A DNA stretch of 46,512 nucleotides from DATAPE01 sp034667525 (GTDB lineage: Bacteria; Actinomycetota; CADDZG01; WHSQ01), in NCBI GenBank assembly GCA_034667525.1, contig JAXDJO010000027.1, forward strand, positions 1 to 46,512, given 5' to 3'. Shown in pieces: positions 25,020 to 32,504 of the stretch; position 1 is the first letter of the stretch; each line of letters starts with the position of its first letter. The notes below the pieces were generated by a model. That model saw only the letters and a list, made by a program, of their open reading frames with translations, did not search any database and was not told the DNA's origin. The position numbers were made by a program, and so were the translations under genes.

Positions 25020-25964
25020 ATGAGGGTTTATCCAACGTCGAGTGACAACACGCCTGTTCTGGCGCGATTGATCTGGCTTTCGATCGCCGCCGCATTGGCG
25101 ACTATCAGCTTGAAGTTTGTCGCGTGGGCTCTGACGGATTCGGCCGGGTTGCTTTCGGACGCGATCGAGTCGGTGGTGAACCTACTGGCGGCGGTCTTTG
25201 CGCTGGTTGTCGTTCACTGGGCGGCGCGGCCGGCCGATGAGCAACATGCCTACGGTCACGAGAAGGCCGACTATCTCGCCGCAGCCGTCGAGAGTCTGCT
25301 GATCTTGAGCGCAGCAGCCACCATCTGCTATCTAGCGGTGCAGAGGCTGCTACACCCAAGCGGCCTGAGTCACATCGGGCTGGGGCTGGTGATCTCGGGA
25401 GCTGCAGCGATCATCAATCTGATCGTCGCCCGCATCCTGATCGCAGAAGGTAAGCGTCAGGTTTCGTTGGTCCTCGAGGCGGACGGCCGCCACCTTATGG
25501 CCGACGTGTGGACTTCGGTGGGCGTCATCGTCGGCGTGCTGGCGGTTCGGATCACCGGATGGAAGCCCTTGGATCCACTGGTGGCACTTGGTGTAGCCGT
25601 CAACGTGGTGGCGACGGGAGTGCTGCTCATGCGCCGCTTCACCGGCGGTTTGATGGATAGAACGCTGCCTCCCAACGAACAGTCGGTGGTGGAACAGGTG
25701 CTGGATTCCTTCGCCGACCACGATGTCCGATTCCACGCGCTGCGCACCAGGCGAGCAGGACGCCGCGCGTTCATCTCCGTTCATATCCTCGTTCCGGGTG
25801 GCTGGTCGGTGCAGAGAGCCCACGACGTCGCGGAACAGGTTGATGCCAAGCTTCGTGGGGCGCTCAGTCATGCAACCGTATTCACCCATCTCGAACCGGT
25901 AGAGGATCCGAAGTCTTTCCAAGATGCCAACCTGGATCGAGAAGAGTCGACCTCTAATGATTAG
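25020..25964 (+). CDS. cation diffusion facilitator transporter
   Basis: A 314-residue inner-membrane metal exporter of the CDF family (Zn/Fe/Co/Mn). About six helices are present. Metal-site motifs are GLLSDAIESVVN in the second helix and LEADGRHLMADVWTS (HxxxD) in the fifth, followed by a cytoplasmic C-terminal domain (residues 215-300) with the usual alpha-beta fold. The ATG at 25020 lacks a ribosome site but has GATAAT 9 nt upstream, so a leaderless or near-leaderless transcript is possible. The metal is not determined. Confidence 0.9.
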   Translation: MRVYPTSSDNTPVLARLIWLSIAAALATISLKFVAWALTDSAGLLSDAIESVVNLLAAVFALVVVHWAARPADEQHAYGHEKADYLAAAVESLLILSAAATICYLAVQRLLHPSGLSHIGLGLVISGAAAIINLIVARILIAEGKRQVSLVLEADGRHLMADVWTSVGVIVGVLAVRITGWKPLDPLVALGVAVNVVATGVLLMRRFTGGLMDRTLPPNEQSVVEQVLDSFADHDVRFHALRTRRAGRRAFISVHILVPGGWSVQRAHDVAEQVDAKLRGALSHATVFTHLEPVEDPKSFQDANLDREESTSND

Positions 25965-26003
25965 CTGCGGCTTCGTGTGTGGGTCTTGTAGGGGATCGGC
26001 GGG

Positions 26004-26987
26004 TCATCCCTGGTTCGCATACAGGATCTGGGCAGGAGTGGCCCCTATCCTGGCGCGGAAATCGCGCATCCCATAACCGGTAAGCACCGCGGGCGTTGCT
26101 GCTCTCGCGGTGGCGGAGCGTTGGATCCCGAAGAGGGGAGCTAGCTCACCGAAGTAGGTCCCGGGTCCGCGTCGTCCGAGGAGGTCTTCACTCCCATCCG
26201 GCCGCGTCCGAACCAGCTCGATGGTTCCTTCTTCCACTATGTAAACGAGGTCGCCGTCTGATCCTTGTTCGAACAAGATCTCTCCGGGACCGAGTCTGAC
26301 CTGCTCCGGGGGCCGGGTCACATCGCTTGCTCGCCGCGTTAGTTCGATAACCCGATCTGCCAGGGGGAGAAGGCGCTCGTCATGTGTTGCGACGAGTAGC
26401 ACTCGATCCGCGGTGGCTAGCTCGCGCAGCAGCTTCAAGATCTCCTCCACCTGGATGTAGTCCAGATGCGCCGTTGGCTCATCGGCGAGCACCAGGGGGG
26501 GATCGTGCGCCAAAGCCCTAGCGATGGCGACCCGTTGCTGCTGTCCACCTGAGAGATCTCCCGGATGATGGGCCATCCGATCGGCGAGACCCATCCGGGT
26601 CAGGAGCGTCTCGGCCCGAGCCTGCGCGGTCTTGGCTTTGACCTTTGCCGCTCGCAGAGGCGCCTGCACGTTCTCAGATGCCGTCAGGCTGGGGACAAGG
26701 TTGAAGATCTGAAAGATGACGCCGACAGTGTGTCGCCGGTAATCGACCAGATCACTGCCCCGAAGCCCGGTGACCTCTGTGTCACCGAACCAGATCCTTC
26801 CTGAGGAAGGCGTCAAGAGCCCCGCTACTGCCGACAACAGTGTCGTCTTGCCCGATCCGCTGGCTCCGAGCAGGAGCACCAGTTCGCCCGACGAGATAGT
26901 CAGAGTCATCGAGTCGATCGGGCGCAGGACGTAATCACCCGTCGAATATTCGATCGTCAGATCTTCGATGATGAGATCGGTTGCCAC
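26004..26987 (-). CDS. ABC ATPase fused to cyclic-nucleotide-binding domain
   Basis: A 327-residue protein combining a MacB/LolD-like ATPase with a C-terminal cNMP-binding domain. Walker A GASGSGKT (41-48), signature LSGGQ (145-149), Walker B LVLADE (165-170) and His202 are intact. Residues 228-327 form the cNMP domain with PGEILFEQGSDGD, GELAPLFGIQRSATARA (phosphate-binding cassette with R290) and a final helix region. It would energise the FtsX-like permease encoded just upstream; the GTG start overlaps the permease TAG by one base. A cAMP-sensing switch on an ABC exporter is inferred. Confidence 0.88.
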   Translation of the reverse strand: MATDLIIEDLTIEYSTGDYVLRPIDSMTLTISSGELVLLLGASGSGKTTLLSAVAGLLTPSSGRIWFGDTEVTGLRGSDLVDYRRHTVGVIFQIFNLVPSLTASENVQAPLRAAKVKAKTAQARAETLLTRMGLADRMAHHPGDLSGGQQQRVAIARALAHDPPLVLADEPTAHLDYIQVEEILKLLRELATADRVLLVATHDERLLPLADRVIELTRRASDVTRPPEQVRLGPGEILFEQGSDGDLVYIVEEGTIELVRTRPDGSEDLLGRRGPGTYFGELAPLFGIQRSATARAATPAVLTGYGMRDFRARIGATPAQILYANQG

Positions 26988-28033
26988 TAGGCAGCCCCGA
27001 ATGCTAGAGCTGGGTCGACTGTGATGGCGCGCCGAAGCCCGGCGAGACTCGCCATCAACCCGACTGCCATCGAAACCAGCGTGAGGGTCAAGATCGCGGA
27101 GATCGTTATCTCGACGGCGAACGGAAATAGGGGGGCAAGCAGCTTGGCCACGGCGATGGCGATGACCACAGATACAAGGGACAGGAGAGCTGCCTGAAGG
27201 GCAAGACCGGCCATCAAGGATGCATCGGTAGCACCAGTGGCTTTGAGCACTGCAAAGTCGCGCGTCCTTTCCAGCGCCGAAAGATAAACGATCGAGCCGA
27301 TGATTCCGGCGGCGACGACCCACAGAAGGATGTCGATGAAGTAGATCGATTGCGTTCCGCTCTTAAGCGGACGCAGAAGATCGGATGCTACCTGGTCGTT
27401 GGACATGACGCGCAATCCCGGGAACGTCCTCTGGGGAGCGCCCTTAGTGACGATGGCCATCGCAAGGGGCCTCCCGCCGAAGGCGATCTGTTGCGCGTCC
27501 ACTATGGGTATGAATAGCGTCGGCGTTCCAAAGTAGTAAGTGATACCCCGGGCCAACCCGACTACCGTCAACCGACGGCCGCCGAGATCAACGTGCTGGC
27601 CGAGGTGGAGTCCGAGGGCGACGTCGGCCACGGTCTCGTTGGGTGCTCTCGGTGTGCGCCCGCTCGTGACTGTGGGCGCGCCGATGCCCGTGATGTTGTA
27701 GCCGATGACATTGACGTCCGAAAGACTGGGTTCAGTCAGCGTTGAATGCAAGAGCACAATCGGATCCGCTCGAGAGACTCCGGTGGTGCCGGCTACGTCA
27801 TGGGCGATCGACGCGGGAATCGCGGTAGAAGTCGTGAAGGGCCCGGATGTTCGAGCGGCAACCAGCCATCGATCAGCGCCGATGACGCTGAGGATCCTGT
27901 CGGGTTCGTCATGCAAGCTCTTGTCGACTCCCGCGAGCAAAAGCGTCATGGCGAAGACGATGGACGTTGCCGCCATGGCAATGATGAATCGCCGATGACG
28001 CCATTGCAGATCCCGAAGGGTCACCATCCACAT
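26987..28033 (-). CDS. FtsX/MacB-like ABC permease
   Basis: A 348-residue permease with one N-terminal transmembrane segment (about residues 14-36), an extracytoplasmic MacB-type region (about 37-235) and three C-terminal helices (FtsX domain, about 240-345). Such proteins form mechanotransmission transporters, moving lipids, peptides or signals. A GGTGGAGG site lies 7 nt before the ATG. Its stop overlaps the ATPase start. It lies 100 bp downstream of the MarR gene on the same strand. Confidence 0.88.
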   Translation of the reverse strand: MWMVTLRDLQWRHRRFIIAMAATSIVFAMTLLLAGVDKSLHDEPDRILSVIGADRWLVAARTSGPFTTSTAIPASIAHDVAGTTGVSRADPIVLLHSTLTEPSLSDVNVIGYNITGIGAPTVTSGRTPRAPNETVADVALGLHLGQHVDLGGRRLTVVGLARGITYYFGTPTLFIPIVDAQQIAFGGRPLAMAIVTKGAPQRTFPGLRVMSNDQVASDLLRPLKSGTQSIYFIDILLWVVAAGIIGSIVYLSALERTRDFAVLKATGATDASLMAGLALQAALLSLVSVVIAIAVAKLLAPLFPFAVEITISAILTLTLVSMAVGLMASLAGLRRAITVDPALAFGAA

Positions 28034-28133
28034 CGCCGAGCCTCCACCCGATCCTGTTCACGACCCGAGCTGGACGGCCGAGTCTAGATGCGGGCTCCCG
28101 ACGGTCCTTCCCTGGACCGGTCACGATGCCCGT

Positions 28134-28625
28134 TCAGCACCCTCCTTCCGTGATAACCGGATCCAGCAGGTCGGCGAGGCGGCATAACTCTGCGCGCGAG
28201 TAGCCCCCCAGGAGGTGCTTCTCGGCTCGGAAGACCAGCGGCGCGGCGGTTTCGAGCACCTGCCAGCCTTGTTCGGTCAAGCTCAGGATCACGACCCGAC
28301 AATCGTCTGTACCGCGGCACTTGGTGACGAGACCTGCCTCCTCCATCCGTTTGGACAACCAAGAAGTGTTCGGCGGAGTGCTGATCAGGCGTGAGTTGAG
28401 CTCGTACAGGGGAAGCGCGCCATGCGGTGCAGAGGCGAGCTCCATGAGGACGTTGAATTGCGGCAGCGTCAGCCCGGCTCCGGCAAGCGCCCTCTCCAGG
28501 ATCTGACTCACCTTCGAATCGGCCCGAAGGATGGACACCGCGGTCCGGCTGATCTCCGTGTTGCGCTCGGCCCGGCTCATCATTTCATCGAACCTTGCGC
28601 ACCTTGCGCTTGCCTCTTCCGGCAC
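28134..28625 (-). CDS. MarR-family transcriptional regulator
   Basis: A 163-residue winged-helix MarR repressor. The core ILERALAGAGLTLPQFNVLMELA, then SWLSKRMEEAGLVTK and DDCRVVILSLTEQG are typical of the family. The GTG start at 28625 has GGGAG 5 nt upstream. A perfect TTCCAGCTGGAA palindrome lies in the 130-bp divergent region with the yceI-like gene and is a likely operator, so this protein probably controls itself, the adjacent ABC genes and yceI. The effector is unknown. Confidence 0.88.
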   Translation of the reverse strand: MPEEASARCARFDEMMSRAERNTEISRTAVSILRADSKVSQILERALAGAGLTLPQFNVLMELASAPHGALPLYELNSRLISTPPNTSWLSKRMEEAGLVTKCRGTDDCRVVILSLTEQGWQVLETAAPLVFRAEKHLLGGYSRAELCRLADLLDPVITEGGC

Positions 28626-28656
28626 TCCGGCTCCCTCTTGCTCCCAGAGCTTTTAC

Positions 28657-28668
28657 TTCCAGCTGGAA
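28657..28668. promoter_or_regulatory. putative MarR operator palindrome
   Basis: TTCCAGCTGGAA is a perfect 12-bp inverted repeat in the divergent marR/yceI intergenic region, 32 bp upstream of the marR start and followed by AT-rich sequence. This size and location fit a MarR-dimer operator. Confidence 0.5.
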
Positions 28669-28755
28669 ATATATCCGATGGGCACCCGGTTGTGACTCCC
28701 ATAGGCGCTCCGGACGGAGGAGCGGGATCGGCTAGGAAAGAGGGAGGAAACGAAC

Positions 28756-29325
28756 ATGGCGTGGACCATTGACAATGCTCACTCGAGCGTCGGTTTCGTT
28801 GCACGACACATGGGACTCTCGAAGGTGCGGGGGCAGTTCACCAGCTACCGGGGCGAGGTCGAGGGTGACCCCTCCGACGTCACCTCCGCTCACGCTCGGA
28901 TCGAGATCGACACCGCCAGCGTCGACACGGGAAGCCCGGACCGGGACGGTCACCTCAAGAGCGCGGACTTCTTCGACGTGGTGAACTACCCGACCATCAC
29001 GTTCGTCAGCAAGTCCATCGAGCGCCAAGGGGACGACTACAAGGTCGTCGGCGATCTCACCATCAAGGATCAGACCCGTCCCGTCGAGTTGGTTTACGAG
29101 CACGGTGGCGACCTCAAGGATCCGTTCGGCAATCGCAAGGTGGGCGGCTCGCTCACGGGCACGGTCAAGCGCAGCGAGTGGGGCCTGAGCTGGAACGTTC
29201 CCCTCGACAGCGGTGGCTGGTTGGTGAGCGACAACGTCAAGCTCGAGATCGACGTCCAGGTTGCTGAAACCAAAGAGTCGGTCGAGCACGAGGTGGAAGC
29301 TGAAGCAGCATCGATGAGCAGCTAA
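28756..29325 (+). CDS. YceI family protein
   Basis: A 189-residue lipocalin-like protein of the YceI family, which binds polyisoprenoid or other hydrophobic ligands. The signature WTIDNAHSSVGFVARHMGLSKVRGQF and DFFDVVNYPTITF are clear. There is no signal peptide, unlike the periplasmic E. coli member. GGGAGG lies 8 nt before the ATG. It faces the MarR gene across the palindromic operator and is followed by two rho-independent terminators. The acidic C-terminal tail is longer than usual. Confidence 0.9.
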   Translation: MAWTIDNAHSSVGFVARHMGLSKVRGQFTSYRGEVEGDPSDVTSAHARIEIDTASVDTGSPDRDGHLKSADFFDVVNYPTITFVSKSIERQGDDYKVVGDLTIKDQTRPVELVYEHGGDLKDPFGNRKVGGSLTGTVKRSEWGLSWNVPLDSGGWLVSDNVKLEIDVQVAETKESVEHEVEAEAASMSS

Positions 29326-29343
29326 CTCCAACTAGAACAAGCA

Positions 29344-29380
29344 AGCGGCCCCCCGGAAACGGTCGGGCCGCTCCTGTTTT
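29344..29380 (+). terminator. rho-independent terminator of yceI
   Basis: AGCGGCCC (29344-29351) pairs with GGGCCGCT (29365-29372), followed by CCTGTTTT. It lies 18 bp after the yceI stop codon. Confidence 0.7.
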
Positions 29381-29394
29381 GGGGCAGCTATAGG

Positions 29395-29426
29395 AAAAGG
29401 GGGCCGGAGAGATCCGGCCCCCTTTT
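29395..29426. terminator. bidirectional terminator between yceI and the RTX-like gene
   Basis: A perfect 14-bp stem with a GAGA loop: AAAAGGGGGCCGGA (29395-29408) pairs with TCCGGCCCCCTTTT (29413-29426). The T-rich 3' arm acts on the plus strand, and the AAAA/TTTT ends also allow termination of the minus-strand gene whose stop is 25 bp away. Confidence 0.85.
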
Positions 29427-29450
29427 ATTTCGCCTGGTCGAAGCCGATCG

Positions 29451-30131
29451 TTATTGCTGGTTGTCGTCTCCGCTGGTGCTGGTGTCGCCCTGCGAGTCCT
29501 GCGTGTCGGTGCCCGATCCTCCGCTGAGCGTGTCGTCGCCCTGGTCACCTTCAAGTGTGTCGTTACCGTCGTCACCCTGAAGCGTGTCGTCGCCCTGGTC
29601 GCCTTGAAGCGTGTCGTTACCGTCGTCGCCCTGCAGGGTGTCGTTGCCGCCATCGCCCTGAAGATTGTCATCGCCCTGGCCACCTTCGAGCAAGTCGGCG
29701 TTGTCGTTGCCCTGAAGCAGGTCGTCACCGCCGTTGCCGTACTCCGTGTCCGAGCCGTCGCCACCGATCTCGGTGTCGTTGCCATCGTCCCCGGTGAGCG
29801 TGTCGGATCCGGCGTTGCCAACAAGCGTGTCCGAGCCGGCACCGCCGTACAGCTTGTCGTTCCCGGTGCCGCCGCAGATGACGTCCCTGCCGCCCTTGCC
29901 GTGGACTACGTCGGCGCCCGCGCCTGCCGCGATGACGTCATTACCCGACGTTCCTGCGATGGTGTCGGCGCCTGAGGTTCCGACGATCGTTGCCACCTGT
30001 CCGTGACACATCGTGGGGGTCGACGCAAATGCGGTTCCGGTCGCTCCGAAATGCATCGCACTGTAGATAAAGGCAAGAACGATCACGGCGAGCAGCCGAG
30101 GTGCCTTGCTTCCAGCGATTCTTATAGCCAT
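29451..30131 (-). CDS. secreted RTX-type calcium-binding repeat protein
   Basis: A 226-residue exported protein. Residues 1-36 form a Sec signal peptide ending near TAFA. Residues 50-212 consist of RTX-like nonapeptide repeats such as GGAGSDTLV and GGTGNDKLY, here with an acidic GDDGNDTLQ variant in the C-terminal half; each repeat pair should bind Ca(II). There is no catalytic domain. RTX proteins usually leave by type I secretion, but this one has a Sec signal. GGAG lies 7 nt before the ATG and sits immediately after a c-di-GMP riboswitch, so the protein is likely made in response to that second messenger. A matrix or surface role is inferred. Confidence 0.85.
   Translation of the reverse strand: MAIRIAGSKAPRLLAVIVLAFIYSAMHFGATGTAFASTPTMCHGQVATIVGTSGADTIAGTSGNDVIAAGAGADVVHGKGGRDVICGGTGNDKLYGGAGSDTLVGNAGSDTLTGDDGNDTEIGGDGSDTEYGNGGDDLLQGNDNADLLEGGQGDDNLQGDGGNDTLQGDDGNDTLQGDQGDDTLQGDDGNDTLEGDQGDDTLSGGSGTDTQDSQGDTSTSGDDNQQ
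29529..29663 (-). repeat. five tandem 27-nt RTX-coding repeats
   Basis: Five near-identical 27-nt units encode residues 157-201 with alternating GDDGNDTLQ and GDQGDDTLQ nonapeptides. The high identity points to recent tandem duplication and possible length variation between strains. Confidence 0.75.
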
Positions 30132-30144
30132 TCCCTGTCTCCTT

Positions 30145-30225
30145 CGGTAGCGGGGCTGCCTCAGAGATGATCTGAGACCCCTTGCTTTGCGTCCCCGTCT
30201 TGCGGCGGGTTTGCCTTTGTCGTGG
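30145..30225 (-). promoter_or_regulatory. c-di-GMP-I (GEMM-I) riboswitch
   Basis: Read on the minus strand, this 5' UTR matches the GEMM-I aptamer (Rfam RF01051) in order: CACGACAAAGGCAAACC, a short stem capped by a GCAA tetraloop, GGGGACGCAAAGC, a second stem (CUCAGA/UCUGAG), and GGCAGCCCCGCUACCG. The residue equivalent to G20 of the Vibrio aptamer is G, which points to c-di-GMP rather than cGAMP. The aptamer ends about 13 nt before the ATG, and the ribosome site AAGGAG begins right after it, so control is probably at translation initiation. The ligand is inferred from conserved sequence; no energy calculation was run. Confidence 0.85.
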
Positions 30226-30245
30226 AGCGGTTGCTCCGCAGAGGA

Positions 30246-30275
30246 ACTATCGGCTTGGGTAGCTTGAACCGTGAA
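30246..30275 (-). promoter_or_regulatory. putative promoter of riboswitch/RTX transcript
   Basis: Minus-strand TTCACG (30270-30275) and GATAGT (30246-30251) are 18 bp apart. The start would fall about 15-20 nt upstream of the aptamer, just before a small GGAGC/GCUCC hairpin. Boxes are imperfect. Confidence 0.4.
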
Positions 30276-30396
30276 GGACTTACGTAGAACTACTTAGCTC
30301 CGAGCCCTTCTCAGGATGCCTGCCTCGGGCCCGAGCTGGGCCCAGGTGAGCGTTGAACAGATGTCAGCCGTAATTTCAGTGCGCCGGACGTGGCGC

Positions 30397-30867
30397 CTAT
30401 GCCCGCTCCAAAGCTCTTATGTCGATCTTGCTCATCTTGAGCATCGCCGCCATGACGCGGTTTGCCTTATCGGCGTCTTTATCCGTCAGCATCTTTTCCA
30501 GCACCGTCGGAACTATCTGCCAGGACAGACCAAACCTGTCCTTGAGCCAGCCACAGGGGCCCTTCTCTCCGCCGTCCGACAGCTTCTCCCACAGGTTGTC
30601 GACCTCCTCTTGCCCCTCGCAGTTCACGAGCAACGAGATGGCTTCGGTGAACTTGAAGTCCGGGCCCCCATTGATCCCGGTGAATTGCTGGCCCGCGAGT
30701 TTGAACGACACGGTCAACACCATCCCTGCAGGGCGAGGCCCGGCTTCGCCATAGTGCGAGACGTTCAAGATCTCCGAGTCATCGAAGATGGAAATGTAGA
30801 AATCCGCCGCCTCTTTGGCCTCGGTGTCGAACCACAGGTTCGGAACGATCTTCTGGAGTTGGGCCAT
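30397..30867 (-). CDS. VOC-family protein, PhnB-like
   Basis: A 156-residue glyoxalase-fold protein of the PhnB/3-demethylubiquinone methyltransferase-like group. The typical pattern LQKIVPNLWFDTEAKEAADFY, then ISLLVNCEGQEEVDNLWEKLS and GWLKDRFGLSWQIVP is clear. The ATG at 30867 has AGGAG 6 nt upstream; upstream codons do not fit the family. It is divergent from the selenium-binding protein gene. Ligand or reaction unknown. Confidence 0.9.
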   Translation of the reverse strand: MAQLQKIVPNLWFDTEAKEAADFYISIFDDSEILNVSHYGEAGPRPAGMVLTVSFKLAGQQFTGINGGPDFKFTEAISLLVNCEGQEEVDNLWEKLSDGGEKGPCGWLKDRFGLSWQIVPTVLEKMLTDKDADKANRVMAAMLKMSKIDIRALERA

Positions 30868-31018
30868 CTGCTTCTCCTCTCTCGCTGCGTAAGTTTTCGA
30901 TCGTATAGACGGGGCCGAGAAGGGAAACTCACCGGGGCATCGTCTCGGCGTCAGTAGCGGGCGTTGCCCGTGGTAATACGGGCCCCCTATCTGTTCCCTG
31001 CGAGAAAGAAGGCCACCG

Positions 31019-32467
31019 ATGAGCGAATCAGCCGACGAGGGACGTGGGCGAATGGCCTCTTCGCAGATGGACCCCACCTTCTACCGGAGCGCTGCCGAAG
31101 CTGTAGCCGCGCCCAGGGAGAAGCTGGCCTACGTCGTGGCATTCGACCGCAGCGGCGAGCGGCCCGACGCCCTGAGCGTCATCGATGTCGACGAGTCATC
31201 CGAAGACTTCGCGGACGTCGTTGGCTGGGTCGATCTGCCCACACGCGGGGACGAGCTGCACCACTTCGGGTGGAATGCGTGCTCGAGTGCCCTGATGCAC
31301 GAAGGCCACGATATGGGCGAGGACGGACTGCAGCGCCGCTATCTATTACTACCGGGCATCCGGAGCTCGCGCATTCACGTCTACGACACCCGCCCCGATC
31401 CTCGTTCGCCGCGTCTTCACAAGACCATCGAAGCCTCCGAGCTGGCCGGCAAAGCTGGCTATTCCCGTCCTCACACATTGCACTGTGGTCCCGATGGAGT
31501 TTTCCTGACATGCCTCGGCGGGCCGGACGGCACCGACGGACCGGGGGGCATAGCGCTCCTCGATCACAACACCTTCGATGTAGTGCGAGCGTGGGAGACG
31601 GATCGAGGGAGCCAGTACCTGGCCTACGACGCGTGGTGGCACCTCAACCAGAACACGCTGATCACCAGCGAATGGGGCACTCCTTCAATGATCGAAGAGG
31701 GCGTGGTGCCCGAGCTGTTGCTGGGCAATAAGTATGGCCATCAGCTTCATTTCTGGGATCTAGCCGCTGGTCGAAACCAGCAGACGGTGGACCTTGGAGC
31801 GGAACATCAGATGGTGCTGGAGCTTCGCCCCTCCCACGACCCCGATGCGACTTGGGGTTTCGTGGGAGTCGTCGTCTCGACCGCTGACCTTTCCGCTTCG
31901 ATATGGCGCTGGCACCGCGATGGGTCGGAGTGGAAAGTGGACAAGGTCATCACCATCCCGGCGGAGCCGGCCGACGCCGCCGACCTTCCGCCCGCGCTAA
32001 AACCTTTCGGAGCCGTCCCGCCGTTGGTCACGGACATCGACCTCGCGGTCGACGACCAGATGCTGTACGTGTCGTGCTGGGGGACCGGTGAGCTCAAGCA
32101 GTTCGACGTATCCGATCCTGCCGCTCCCCGCGAGGTGGGGTCGGTCCATCTGGGTGGGATCGTTCGTCGCACCTCGCATCCAGCGGCGCCTTCGGAACGG
32201 CTTGCTGGAGGGCCGCAGATGGTCGAGGTCAGCCGCGATGGACGCAGGATCTACGTCACCAATTCCTTGTACGGAGCCTGGGACGATCAGTTCTACCCGC
32301 ACGGTGTGGGGAGCTGGCTCGCAAAGCTCGACACGGATCCCGTTTCCGGCGGACTGACGCTCGATGAGCGCTTCTTCCCGCGCGGAGATGACTTCCGCGG
32401 TCTGCGAGTGCACCAGGTGCGTCTCCAGGGAGGTGACGCCTCGTCCGACTCCTACTGCTACCGCTGA
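31019..32467 (+). CDS. selenium-binding protein (SBP56/methanethiol oxidase-like)
   Basis: A 482-residue seven-bladed propeller protein of the selenium-binding protein family, which in some bacteria is methanethiol oxidase (MtoX), a copper enzyme forming formaldehyde, H2S and H2O2. Characteristic segments are DELHHFGWNACSS, YSRPHTLHCGPDGVFLTCLGG, SEWGTPSM, YGHQLHFWDL and QMVEVSRDGRRIYVTNSLYGAWD. The conserved histidines and the CSS motif are kept. AGAAGG lies 6 nt before the ATG. The arginase-like gene follows after 37 bp, an unusual partner. No signal peptide. Confidence 0.9.
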   Translation: MSESADEGRGRMASSQMDPTFYRSAAEAVAAPREKLAYVVAFDRSGERPDALSVIDVDESSEDFADVVGWVDLPTRGDELHHFGWNACSSALMHEGHDMGEDGLQRRYLLLPGIRSSRIHVYDTRPDPRSPRLHKTIEASELAGKAGYSRPHTLHCGPDGVFLTCLGGPDGTDGPGGIALLDHNTFDVVRAWETDRGSQYLAYDAWWHLNQNTLITSEWGTPSMIEEGVVPELLLGNKYGHQLHFWDLAAGRNQQTVDLGAEHQMVLELRPSHDPDATWGFVGVVVSTADLSASIWRWHRDGSEWKVDKVITIPAEPADAADLPPALKPFGAVPPLVTDIDLAVDDQMLYVSCWGTGELKQFDVSDPAAPREVGSVHLGGIVRRTSHPAAPSERLAGGPQMVEVSRDGRRIYVTNSLYGAWDDQFYPHGVGSWLAKLDTDPVSGGLTLDERFFPRGDDFRGLRVHQVRLQGGDASSDSYCYR

Positions 32468-32504
32468 TGGGGTACTCCTCCAGGCGTTAGCGCAGGGATG
32501 AACC

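Noticed and set aside
28102..28119. CGGTCC/GGACCG hairpin between marR and the ABC permease as a terminator
   Set aside because: The stem is only 6 bp with no T run on either strand, and the genes are probably cotranscribed.
29496..29984. Regular short repeats resembling a CRISPR array
   Set aside because: The 27-nt periodicity is in frame and encodes RTX nonapeptides; there are no unique spacers and no cas genes.
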